From NCBI GenBank assembly GCA_010094045.1, contig ML986598.1, positions 186,001 through 250,000 of the forward strand: DNA of 64,000 bases, written 5' to 3'. Position numbers and translations under genes: made by a program. Below are positions 35,034 through 46,259 of this stretch, piece by piece (positions within the stretch are counted from its first letter, which is position 1; every line of letters begins with the position of its first letter). The DNA comes from Lojkania enalia (taxonomy: Eukaryota > Ascomycota > Dothideomycetes > Pleosporales). The notes beneath the pieces were generated by a model, which saw only the letters and a program-made list of their open reading frames with translations, was not told where the DNA came from and did not search any database.

Positions 35034-35368
35034 GTGGATAACAGAGTTGTAGAAACGACTGTCGTTGAATAAGATTGTTACATTGTTATGCATACAATGA
35101 AGGCGATATTTAGTATGGTTGAACGGGAATGTATTTATAGGACGGGTTCTTGGCTTAGTCTTATCATTAGGAAACATGAATTACAGAATTTGCATATGCA
35201 TTAAAGAAATCCCTTAGTAGATGAGCGGTCTTTACTCTATGGTGGGTCCATTAAAGTTATAACCTTGACTCGAGAAATGGATATAGCAATGTATGTATAA
35301 GACATCTCGCCCCTACCCTATGTCTCCTCCTTGGCTAGAGCCATTTATAGACTGCTATCCTATTATTA
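35034..35368. other. 3' spacer between convergent genes
   Basis: This short AT-rich stretch lies between the carboxypeptidase stop and the stop of the minus-strand flavin gene. No other feature is seen. Confidence 0.4.
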
Positions 35369-37060
35369 TTATGAAGTATCATTTGTCTCGGCACCGGAGG
35401 TTTTAGAGATGTACTCGTTAAGCAACCCTCTCAGGTGCCGTGCCTCGGTCGGCCTCAGTAAATCACGCACACCCGTTGTCCGATGACTCGATAACCCAAG
35501 CTGCTCGAGCAATGCGTCTGTGTAAGGTACAATATCAAAGTAAAACCAATTTCCCGCCTCGCCTTTGGCCGGATACCTTCGTCTCTGCCACGCACGGACT
35601 AAAGCAACCTCCTTCTCCATCTCCGCCTCCGATGGCAGCTGAGCATTCCCATCCAGAACTGCGACGGCAAAAAGTGCCTGGACCTCTGCATTGTAGGTGT
35701 GGTTGGACATGGCCATTTTGCCTAGGAACGCGATGCTGTGGTCGTAGATGGGGATCATGGCTTTGTAGAGGCGGAATGGGGATTGTTCCTGCTCGGGCTT
35801 GTAGGCTGGAGGGGGGCGGGCTAGGATGGGGAATTGGGTTAGGATAGAGGCATCTGCGGATTTTTCGAGGATGTGCCATTTTTGAGCTTGGGAGGGGGTT
35901 TCTGCGGTAAGGTCGGTGGATAGACCGAGGGCGTATGCGGACTCGGGGGAGAGGTACGGTGTTGAGGCGCTCCAGCCCGTTGCGTAGACAATGGAATCTG
36001 TTTCGATGGATGTGCCGTTTGCGAAGTGGATGGCGTGCGTGCTGATGCTGACAATATCCTGCCGGTAGACTTGTACTTTGTGGGCGATTGTGTCGAAGAA
36101 GTCGGGGCGTTGGTTTATTCCGCTACTGTCGTTTTGCCAGAATAGCTTAGTGTCTGGTCGCAGGTTTGAGAACCCGTTTGCCTGGCCGTCTTCCCGGTCG
36201 TAGTTTGCAGCAGCGGATAATTTTTTCTGCAGGCGGGACCAGAAGAGATGGAGGATAGCTCTTCCAATGGCGGTATGATGGAGGAGGCGCGTCAATATCG
36301 TGCTAGGTGTGTAAATGGATGCGGTGAGATGGGACATGAAGCGGGTGTGGAAGGAAGCATTGGAGTTCTTGTAGTAGCTTATTGGAGATTCGGGCGGGAG
36401 GAAGGCTGCTGGTCCGTTACCGGTTTTTCGAATCACCCAGTGGACTTTGAGACCTGCTTTCGCCAATCCATATGCAACGTCTGCGGCGGACTTGCCGCCT
36501 CCAAGAACCACACAGCACCGGCATTTCTGGCTGATGTCCGTTCGGCCGAAATCCTTGTGGTGGATGAGTATGCCGCTAAATAAATCTGCGCCGGGGATGT
36601 TGGGTGTGTTGGGAATTGAGGTTTGTCCTGAGGCATCGATGACTTTGGGAGCGGTGTAGAGATTTGAGGTTGTCTGGGCGTGCCATTCCCCGGTCTCCTT
36701 CCATAGCTTTTGCACTCGGGAGTTTAGCTCGATCCGCACCTTTAAAGTCTTGCCTGCATACACATGGCTTTCTAGGTACTCGTCTAGGTATTTTGTAAAA
36801 TGTCTAGCCTGAAAATACAAATAATAAGTGTCTTTAGTCTGAACGTCTTTTAGCGGCTCGTCTGAGAACTCGAAGATCCCGAGTGGCGATTGCGTCCAAA
36901 AGGCGTCGTACACGCGTTTCGTGCTCCAGACACCTCCAGGACACGAATCGGCTTCTAGCATAACGACTTTGTGGGTGGGATGGAGTGAGAGGTACGTTCG
37001 CAGGGCGGCGATGCCGTATATGCCGCTGCCGATGATGAGCAGGTCTGCATCGTTTGCCAT
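35369..37060 (-). CDS. Flavin-containing monooxygenase-like protein
   Basis: Single-exon 563-residue protein starting at the ATG at 37060 (MANDADLL); a longer frame would need a TTG start. LLIIGSGIYGIAA near the N-terminus is the FAD GxGxxG fold. FSGILIHHKDFGR occupies the place of the FMO signature FxGxxxHxxxY, but with Phe for the final Tyr. CCVVLGGGKSAADVAY is the NADPH GxGxxG site (GGGKSA). IVYATGWS is the conserved ATG-type motif before the C-terminal lobe. It probably adds one oxygen to a small molecule or acts as a related hydroxylase. Fungal members often serve secondary metabolism, but no cluster genes adjoin it, and the flank beyond its start is AT-rich degenerate DNA. Confidence 0.85.
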   Translation of the reverse strand: MANDADLLIIGSGIYGIAALRTYLSLHPTHKVVMLEADSCPGGVWSTKRVYDAFWTQSPLGIFEFSDEPLKDVQTKDTYYLYFQARHFTKYLDEYLESHVYAGKTLKVRIELNSRVQKLWKETGEWHAQTTSNLYTAPKVIDASGQTSIPNTPNIPGADLFSGILIHHKDFGRTDISQKCRCCVVLGGGKSAADVAYGLAKAGLKVHWVIRKTGNGPAAFLPPESPISYYKNSNASFHTRFMSHLTASIYTPSTILTRLLHHTAIGRAILHLFWSRLQKKLSAAANYDREDGQANGFSNLRPDTKLFWQNDSSGINQRPDFFDTIAHKVQVYRQDIVSISTHAIHFANGTSIETDSIVYATGWSASTPYLSPESAYALGLSTDLTAETPSQAQKWHILEKSADASILTQFPILARPPPAYKPEQEQSPFRLYKAMIPIYDHSIAFLGKMAMSNHTYNAEVQALFAVAVLDGNAQLPSEAEMEKEVALVRAWQRRRYPAKGEAGNWFYFDIVPYTDALLEQLGLSSHRTTGVRDLLRPTEARHLRGLLNEYISKTSGAETNDTS

Positions 37061-40000
37061 TGGCAACGGTTTTTGGCGTCAAAATTTTCAAACAGAGGAT
37101 ATGCTTATGACCTTTTTGGAAGGGCTGATATTGAGAAAGAGGCGGTTGTGTAAGTTTTAGAGGGCAAAATGCCCAGGTTTTTATGTGTTGTTATCCGGCA
37201 TTGAATATAATTGGAGTGATTCTACAAGCTCCCAGCGTATCGGCCGTCACATGGTAAGGAGTTAAGACAAGAGCTTGAAGGAGATGAGTAATTTAATGTC
37301 TGCGACGGTTGCAATAAGGAAAATGTAATTAGTGTAAAAGACGGATGATATTAGGTCGTCTTAGGGCCCATTGGCCCGTGCACGACATTGAGCAAAGGCG
37401 ATCGGCGCTATCCAAATCCAGCATCATCATCGCGTCTATCCATGGAACTTATCAAAGTAAAATTGTATCTCACTATCCCTTTCAAGGTGCTTTAGCTAAA
37501 AGGCATGGTGTCTATTAGGGGAATTGAATATTCTTTATATGCCAGGCCTAACCTAGGTGGGCAGTGACGGAGACCAGGAACCCGCTGCAATCTAGCTTCT
37601 AGGTCTCTTCGCATCATTGTAATCTGATGTTGAGTTCTCTGGACGTCCGTCGCTACGTAGTCAAGTTACTTCAAGATGAGATTGGCTTGAATTATCTCCG
37701 CTTTTTGAAGGAAATAAACAACAAGCAAAATCTAACACTACATAGTAATTACCTCCGATATACGGCACAATGGACCCACCAACTCGTTCGTAGCTCTATT
37801 CATCAGATTAATTTAAGAGAATGATAATGGTGATGGAAGTGGTGCTGTTGGTGAACTCTGGTCATTACTCCACTAGGAATGCAATTATAGATGATTTATT
37901 ATTTAGTTTCATTAAGTCGTGTCATTATACCAAATAGCCCAAAACACTTGATAGGGTAAATGAGAATAGGGGCAAACTTTGCGGATACTTATCGGAAGGA
38001 GTGCGATGAGGGATTTTGAGCGGCGTGACTATATTGGCTCTCGTATGCAGGAAGTCAAATTCCAAGTCCTAGGCAACTTTATTATATAGCAAGTGCCTAG
38101 TCTGGTATCTTCGTCATTGATCACGCGTTATGGCCAATTACGTCTCGTTCTTTTATTAAAGAAGAATTTCAACCTGTCCTCGCTCAGACTTTATACAATA
38201 AAGGAACTAATCGACAGATGCTCATCGTAGTCACATATTACGGCCATTGCCAAGTTGTTTAAGACCCCTTAAGTTCGACCATCCTAAATGGTATTCTCGA
38301 CTACCTTCCTATCTAAACACGTGGAAAATGACACCAGGAGAATATTACACTCTGAAGGTGCTCATCACTGGAGTGACTTCTTGATTGCTGTTAAGCATGT
38401 ACACCTCGATAAGTTGGAGTAGGTCATAGATCGCGATGTAACAAAACTTGGTAGAATTATGCAAGAGATGGATGGGAACTGCATGCCTGCAGTGTCTCTG
38501 GTACTAGGCAACATCTCTTGAGTCAACGAGGAATCTGTTCCAAACTATCTAGACCTCCGAGCGGTTTATAGGGGCAAATGTAAAACGGAAGGTGAAGGAG
38601 TAAATTACATAGAAGATCTTAGAGTTGCTGAAACCGTATAGAGGTCAATAATGATCTAATTAAGACAAGGCGCTACGTTTGCAGCATTAACCTCCCCACC
38701 TACGTGTCGGAAAGCCCTATGTGCCGGAGATAGGAAGAGGTACTTTGACTTCTGAACAACTTAGAGCTTACGTGCACGTTCTAGCCTGTGCTGCAGTATA
38801 ATCAATGCATTTTACAGCAGGAAATATAGCCTATATACACTCCTTACTTAAAAATTACATAAAGCTAGTTATATCGTTATAATTTGCGGTTAAGGTCTCT
38901 TAATGGTATAATACATTTTCCTTAATATAACTACCCTACCACGCCATATCAGTAGTCGAAATTAGAATAATAGTTTTTCTCAAGCTTGCGATACTTGATA
39001 TACTATTCTCAACATATTATACATAATTTTTGTAGTGTTAGAAGTGAATCAATCACACCAGTCCGTTTAAGCTACTCTAGCGTTGGGCAAATCAAGTTAT
39101 GCATTACATATTACTGCCACATTGCATAATAACAGTACAGTAAGTTCACTCTTAATGATTGGAGTGTGCCGCTCTTAGCAATCTAACCTTTCTTAGCAAA
39201 GCGCACGTTTTGCCCTGCGAGGAGGAGAGAGATTATGCAATTAGCTTCTAGTTCGCTACAAAGCGCTTAAACACTAACCCTAGCTAAAAGGATACGTAAA
39301 AGCAAGGCGGAGGTTGCTAAGGATGATATTAAAGCCATGGGCTTAAGAGGCTATTGCTCTATTCTTAGGTTTTGATGACCCGCTATACGAAGGAATGAAA
39401 AATTAGCTACTCAAGTTACCTTTTGACTGTGCTTGTTCTAAGCTATAGGTTTCAGCTTGCTTACAAACATTTCAAGTTATCCTCTCACCCGCTTTCTACC
39501 GGGCGAAGACCTATGAGGATCTAAGCATTCAGACTTAGCTACACTATTTCTAATGCATTACAGTAGCAGGATGTGGTATCCATGAGCTATGTACTGTCTC
39601 TCCCGTGGCTGGAGTATTGATAAAACATCAATTTCAGGCCTTTTTTTTGCCGTTTCCCTAGGCTGTTTATTCTCAAAACGGATGCATCTACAAAGCAAAA
39701 TTTTTGTGAATAAGACAAAAATCTAAGGTTTGATTGGTTAACGCTTCTCTCCTTTGTACAGGGCGTAGTTGCTCGGTCCGAAAAGGTTAGACTCCCTGAG
39801 CTGGAAATCAAGCGACCCGCAAGGGAACGAGATGGCCGACTGCACCTTACTCATTGAGAATTTCATAACTATACCACCATCACTATTTTTGTGGAAGTGG
39901 CTTTTCGAATGTGCCGACCTCCGCGGTGGATATGCGTTTTGCGCCACATCTATAAGTAATAACCGAAAATATTCATTCAAGTATCGCAAACTTCAGGAAA

Positions 40001-41888
40001 ATAATTGTTTTAAATTTAAGTTAGTGAGAGTATAAGGACACTGTGGTGAGAGGCGAATCTTGTCTCAGGGAGGGAGATGAGGAGCTGAACTGGTTGATTG
40101 AAGATGGCCAGCGGGCCGTATTTATGTACATGAAAAAGGGGTATATCAGCTGATATCCAGCGTGATATCCGGCGTGATATCGACCGTGATGTCGTACGTC
40201 GATATCTGATACAGCTCGGCAGACTAGCCAAAATCCCCATAACAGACACTATGGGAGAAATAGTGTTGTAGCTCAAAAGCTCGATGAGTGCAGGCTATAC
40301 GATAAGGTAGCGAACAGTGCGTAGGGGTAAGATGCCCACGATGTAGAAAATTCGCTAGCTAGTATTAATGCTGCTATCATTTTGATGGAAAAGACGATCG
40401 TTGGATGGTTGTGGGTTGGATCGAAGTTAAGGTGTCTCTTTCGTATTTCGGGACGCAGTGTTTTCCGCTACAGGGAGGAGGTCAATTGTCCAATTGTTGT
40501 TGCATTACACCAAGCAAGATAGTAACAGGTGCTAGCTAGAATCTCTATGGATAGCAAAGGTGGATGGTAACTAAGAGGCTTGTTAATCTAACCTTTGAGA
40601 ATAGAAGGTAGCCCATAAGTGTAAATCTCATTTTCCCAAACAATGCTTTATCAGCAAGCTGATCATCGATCAATGCAGCAAATAATCTTAACAGATATTG
40701 TCCAATTCAAACAAGAGATGTTGATTATAACCATTTCTTTGCAAAGTTCTTTATAGACGATGGGATTCAAAATGACCGCCATAGATGAAGTTCTTCCGGT
40801 ACTTCGACTACAAACCTATACCACAAGCTTACACTGATTTACCTCTACGAAGGCTCCTCACACATTAACATGTTTTTCAAATTGATGATCAAACGTTTTA
40901 ACGCCACTTTTATCTTTCGCTCTTCCCATTCTCGTCCATCCCACTTCTGAGAAGCCTGTGGTATTAATAACGAATTGTCCGTACGACACGTATTTTATAT
41001 TCAACCAATTTATATCAAAATTCGCTAGCATGTGTGACATTGACTCGCTAAACTTTACATTATCAAAAGATGGACACTAGAACTTTGACGCCACGTTATC
41101 CTTCAAGTCAGATACTGACGTATGACTAGAAGATCTAGAAAATTACATACTCCTGCGATTATCTCTAGTAGCGTCGTCATTCAGTGGATGACTACAGATT
41201 TGGAGCCGAGGGTAGTTTTCAATCAAGTAACGCCGTCATGAGTTGAAACATTCGTCTAGAGATTTGGGGCTGTCTCATTATTTCGGTATAAATTTATCGC
41301 TTGTCAAGGTAGTATAAGATGGAAGCCCTGGTGTGAGTTTAGAAATCTGGCTCTAAGTCAGCTATACTTCCTGGCTAAGGGTCTTTGCACACGGGAGATA
41401 CAAGGGCGTCGACTAAGATGGTTGCAAATTTTAGTACTTAATATCGAGGCCTCATAGAGGTTCCTGAAACTAAAAGACTGAATTTTTGATGAGAGCTCCC
41501 CATGATTTCATTAGCATTGGTGTTTAGTGTTTGCCTCGTAGTATCCAACCCAATGCCACGGATAGCCATGGTCAATATTAAGAGCTCTTAATACTAGTAG
41601 AGTATGAACCTGAGGATTATGCAAATTGCGGGCGATATTGAGGAGGAATTAGACGATTTGGCGAAACTAGAGTCATTTGAAAGTAATGAGATGGTGTGTA
41701 AAGACCAAAGCATGAGCTACGTACTATGTTGCTCGTTTAAGGCAAATTTAGCCGATTCGAATTGGTGGGGCCGGTGGCTGGCTTGTTAGCACAGCAGCAT
41801 AGCTCCCGTCGACGACCCCCACCACTACGATTCACGTCTTTCTAAAGGCTGGTCTGAACAAATTCCTGGCCCATATATAGTCCTTGAA
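37061..41888. other. AT-rich gene-free block, probable RIP-affected DNA
   Basis: 4.8 kb without a supported gene. Base composition shifts to AT-rich, with frequent TA and stop codons in all six frames, clearly unlike the block 11-35 kb. The longest frames (39769-40035 plus; 40016-40276 minus; 40858-41040 minus) have no domain. A 12-bp minisatellite at 40151-40198 is listed separately. No transposase or reverse transcriptase can be read any more; mutated transposon DNA is an inference from composition. Confidence 0.6.
40151..40198. repeat. 12-bp minisatellite, four decayed copies
   Basis: Four tandem units, TGATATCCAGCG, TGATATCCGGCG, TGATATCGACCG and TGATGTCGTACG, lie end to end, with increasing divergence. 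The perfect palindrome ATATCAGCTGATAT (40143-40156) overlaps the first unit. Confidence 0.8.
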
Positions 41889-44068
41889 ATGTCTGATTTC
41901 GACCGTACTCAGCCTCGATCAAAACCCAATCGCATTCGCCTAGTTCGCCTAATTCCCAGTGAAGACGAAACAGCCACCATCCACTGCGAGCTCTTTGATT
42001 ATTCTATACGGGACTTTCCCAACAAAACTCATCTATATGAAGCTTTGTCTTATGTTTGGGGTCATCAAGATGAGGTCTTGCCTATTTACGTAAACGGCCG
42101 GCTTTCCAATGTCAGGAAAAACCTTCACGCAGCGCTTCGACGGCTTCGAAATCACTGTATGGAGCGCATCTTGTGGATTGATGCTTTAAGTATAAATCAA
42201 GAAGATACACGCGAGAAGGAAATGCACATCCAGTTCATGGCGAATATTTATGGCTATGCAAACCGGGTAATTGTATGGCTTGGGGAAGAGGCTGACAATA
42301 GCACGGAAGCACTTGAAAGCATACGTGCAGTTGCAGATGATGACCCTCGGGCGCTTTTGAGAGACAATCAGAGCATGGTAAGATTTGAATGGAACCAAAA
42401 AGCATTCTTTAAGCTGCTCGATCGCCCGTGGTTTAAGCGTATGTGGGTGCGTGAATAACCCCTACCAGATTTACAAAGCTCATTGAACACGATCCATAGG
42501 TACTCCAAGAGGTCGCCGCCGCCAGGAGCATTCTTATAATGTGTGGGTCTACGGAAGTCAATGGATACGTTTTTTGCTTAGGTTTGAGCACACTGGAGCT
42601 TGCTTTCCCAGTCGACCCTGAACTACATGGCCTAATCCGGCCTGTTACTTATTTGATAAGACGTGCGGGCACCCGGCCGGCATATACGGCCAATTCTCCT
42701 AACGGGGCGTCTCTAGGCGAGCTGTTAGATATGTACCATACCCGAGAATCAACTGAACGCCATGACAAAGTGTATGCTTTGTATGGCATGAGCTCTAATG
42801 ACCCCAGCGCAGCAGGCTTATCGCCAAACTACGGGACTCCATGGAGAATTCTATTGTTAAAAGTGGTGAAATATGTACTTTCTAAAGAAGTGTATGTAGA
42901 GACGTGGGATGAGAGGGAACTAGCAGTAATTAAGAGTAAGGGGTGTATTTTGGGCCAGATTTCCAAGATAGAAAGTGACAGGACGCGATATGACAAACAA
43001 CATGTCACAATCAAGTTTGGGACTCCTACGGGCAAATTGTTCGAGACGGCGTGGGGTACTAAGTGGCCTCTTCAAGCATCAGCGAAAGCTGTTCGAGAGC
43101 GCGACCTTCTTTGCCTGCTACGAGGTGCCTCGAAGCCATCCATTATCAGAGCTTGCAAGGATCACTTTTCACTCATAATGGTAGGAGTTTCTCCTCGACA
43201 CCTTCCACTTATAGATTTCGAGCGTCAAGATAAATTCCTTTTGTCAGCGGAAAATTTCCCGCGTAACTTTTTACTCGTCTGGGACCTCGGTCGATTTGAA
43301 ATGTCGCAAGTTCAGGCAGGATTCGAATTTATGTCAGATATAAATACTTTTGTTCCAATATATCTACGGGACATGCCAAGAAGAGTGAGCGCAATACATG
43401 AAGTCGCATTGATATTGAGAGATTCGGAAATGCATAAAGAAGCAGAAACGAGACTTGAAGAGGCAGTAGAGAAAGCTAGCGAGGCTTTTGGAAGAGACGC
43501 TACGCTAACCTTAGCGTGTATGGACGAGCTTGCAATGGTGTACAACGATCTACTCAAGTCAACCGAGGCAAAAAAGCTGGTTTTACAAATAATTGAGACA
43601 AGAAAGCGCGTTCAAGGATTATATCATCAATATACCCTTAACAGCATTGCTAACCTAGTGTTATTCGACTTATACCCAAAACTCCTGACAGTAGACATAA
43701 TGGCGAGGATGAAGGATCTTGTAGGCGGGATTAGGCGCAATAGCAATATCACAGAGGAGGACGTGGTAGCCTTGATAGGCTCAATTGAGAAAGAAACGCT
43801 CACAATTCTCTTGGGCCTAGAAAACTTCAGATCACAGATCACAGAAAGGGTAGTAAAGGCAGCAGCAATGAGTGATTCGAATGGAACCGAGGTAATGATA
43901 CTTCTACTAGATCTTTTTGGGAATAGCATTATCACGGAAGAAGTTGTCAAGGCAGCAGCAAGAAATTTAGACAAGGATACGGGGGAAATGAAGCTTTTGT
44001 TAGATAGAGGTGAAGATCAAATCATATTAACTGAAAAGGTGGTTAAGGCAGCAGCAGGGAATGATTAA
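41889..44068 (+). CDS. HET-domain protein with TPR and C-terminal ITE repeats, truncated by a stop
   Basis: Exons 41889-42446 and 42500-44068, with a 53-nt intron, give 708 residues. HET hallmarks are YEALSYVWG, ILWIDALSINQEDTREKE, YANRVIVWLGE and, across the splice, PWFKRMWVLQEVAAARS. Around residues 484-572 the pattern of KEAETRLEEAVEKASEAFGRD and LAMVYNDLLKSTEAKKL is kinesin-light-chain-type TPR. From about 603 a repeat of about 31 residues begins (ITEEDVV; ITERVVKAAA; ITEEVVKAAA; LTEKVVKAAA). HET proteins trigger cell death when incompatible hyphae fuse, and the repeat tail is the likely recognition surface. The stop at 44066-44068 (TAA) falls inside the fourth repeat, and the same frame continues with further repeats. 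So this is either a shortened protein or an inactivated allele. Confidence 0.85.
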
Positions 44069-44494
44069 AATGGGGAAGGGATGATTGAATTTTCGTTTGA
44101 CCAAAGACCGTTCGATATCTTGATCAGGGAAGAAGTGCTTATATCTGCAGCAGAGAACGAAAGAAGCGGTACAAAAGTGATGTCCTTAGAATTCGCAAGA
44201 AGATGGGACAATGTTGAGATTACAAAACGGGTAATTATGGCAGTAGCAAGAAATTGGGGGTGCAGGGAAGGGCTAATACAGCTTTTCCTTAGAGAGCGAG
44301 GGCTTGAAGTCCACGTTACAGAAAATATTCTAGTTACAGCGCGGTAGAATGAAGGTTGCGACGAGGCGGTTACGAAACTTCTACTCCAAAGAGGACTGGG
44401 ACACGAGGCTCTTTCAAGAATTAGAGTAGATGAGAATAGGCTTTATGAGTTTATATCGAGCCCAGGAGCTTTTACGTCAAATTTAGTCAAATGA
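44069..44494 (+). pseudogene. Continuation of the HET repeat array beyond stop codons
   Basis: This is in frame with the HET gene. After the TAA at 44066 it reads on as further repeat units (IREEVLISAAENERSG; ITKRVIMAVARNWGCREG; VTENILVTAR), then a TAG at 44345-44347, then NEGCDEAVTKLLLQRGLGH, ending at a TGA at 44492-44494. Both internal stops differ by one C-to-T change from a Gln codon (CAA, CAG), as produced by RIP. The repeat phase is unbroken across both stops, which argues that they are recent. Confidence 0.7.
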
Positions 44495-45373
44495 AGTTGA
44501 CGTTGATCAAAGGAAACAAAGACTTTGGGAAAGGAAGAACTGGCTGAAGTGGCATTGGCTTATTGAGACCAAGGATATTGGGACCGTGGGTATAGGCAAT
44601 ATAGTCATCAGCGACTTTGCAGTCAAATGTGATTAAAGTAGTCATGATGATATGCTTCTATAAATCTAACAAGGGAAAAGTTGCACGCTCTGTGGAATAA
44701 TCCACAAGAAAGCCAATCTGGGACATTAAAGCAATCGACGATCTGAAAAATCAGACATAGAGATAAGTCTTCAAGGAAAATCCATGATGAGATGTCAATG
44801 GTTGAGTTCAATACAGTAGCTTGTGTCGCGTATCAGGGAGCATCAATTGCTGAGGCAAATATTGATGTATTGAAGGAGGGTAAGTGGCCTGCTTCGGTAG
44901 AAGCTGGTGATGGCGATACTATATAGGCCTGAAAACAGACCAACTATAATAGGACAGTAGAAACATGTGACAGCTTGCAGATACACCCTATGTGTACTTT
45001 TGTATTCACTTCCACGATAATTAATTTTTCATCAAGAACTACCCCTGTCGACTGTTGAAAGTAGTATTCCGCTTTCGTTCTATGTCTGATGCATCTGATC
45101 CCTCTCCTCACGTCGTTTTAGCACAAATTTCTTGCATTCTATAATTGCGACAAGGGCGAGAGCGGTGGATGAGAGTTTAGATGAGCTTGAACCCTGGGGA
45201 CTGAGTCAATCAAATCCTTCACACTCCAACGAGAGTTTTATTATGAAAGGCCTTAGATAGGATCTGCAAATATATTCAGCCTGGAAGCGATTGAGCAACG
45301 CGGAGCGATGCGTTGCGAAGCGCAAGGCGTAAAGTTAGAGAACTGCGCGGCGGATCTCTAGGCAAAGCGTTCT
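44495..45373. other. AT-rich spacer between HET and caspase-like relics
   Basis: No intact gene. On the plus strand at 44768-44926 one frame of about 52 codons (KSSRKIHDEMSMVEFNTVAC onward) reads like protein, but is closed by stops and has no recognised family. It may be another eroded exon. Confidence 0.4.
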
Positions 45374-46259
45374 TTACCGTTTAAGGGGGGCGAGTCCAAT
45401 ATATCGTTTGGCATTTTTGAGCCTTTGCCACAAATTGGACGGCATCTCTTGGCTTCCGGTGCTTAGATTCATCTGCTGCGTTAGATAGAAAGTGTTGAAA
45501 GGCCGACCATCATACTCAGACCGAAGTTCTTTCAAGGCATTATTTAAAGCTCGAGTGAATGAAATCCGCTTGTTGAAATAACGCAGCAATCCAAGATAAA
45601 GAATCGATAGAATATCACCATCTATACCGTTCTCACAGAGAATCTTTTCTACCCTGTTCCAATTTACGCGCGCCTCGTCACGAAAGATCTCGCTAGGCTG
45701 AGGGCCATAATATGCCTTGAGTTCCAAAAATTGTGGGTCTCATCGATAGGTGCTATATCCGGTTTAGTATACAATAATGAGATTGTTCGGTCCATCAAAC
45801 TCGTAAATAATTCTAGAGAGGCAAAAGTTAAGTTGGTTTTGAGGCTTGGTGGATACGTTCAATTCAACAATTTCTGTAGTAGTGTTGTAAAACTCGCGGA
45901 AAATGGTTTCTAATTCTTCGGCCCCTTAGTGATTGCTATACCATTGTTAGATTTCCACCTACTTCATCTCTTATGCGCTATTCGTTGAGTTCATTAGCCC
46001 ACTTGAACATTATTACTGTGACATTCTGGCAGCCTTTGGGAAGATTCATATGCCTCTCGATTGCTTCGTCCCATCACATCTGCATCTCTACTGCAAGCAG
46101 ATCAGACTTAGAGTCCTTTTCGACGAGTGTGCTCAATGAGGAACTTGATATAGGCCGATCATAGAAATGCAGTTTATTCTCAATGAATTCTGTTTGAATA
46201 TTTGCATGTAGTACTGGGCCTCTCAATAGACCTTCCGGAGCGGATAGGCTAGTCTCCAT
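45374..46259 (-). pseudogene. Decayed caspase-like (peptidase C14) gene
   Basis: Read from 46259 downward, the relic starts METSLSAPEGLLRGPVLHAN, followed by PISSSSLSTL. It continues, after a TGA at 46074-46076, with WDEAIERHMNLPKGCQNVTV and FKWANELNE. After a TAG (45978-45980) and a 34-nt interruption it reads ETIFREFYNTTTEIVELNVS, TKPQNQLNFCLS and EFDGPNNLIIVY. Fungal caspase-like proteins have YYTGHG here. In the relic a TAA (45764-45766) is followed by TGYS, and a TGA at 45740-45742 follows. NWNRVEKILCENGIDGDIL and later SFTRALNNALKEL and PSNLWQRLKNA match the rest of the family. The Cys region (expected D-C/T-C) survives only in a shifted frame. Both catalytic elements are therefore lost. 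Such domains act as death effectors in fungal NLR/HET-type loci. Confidence 0.72.
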
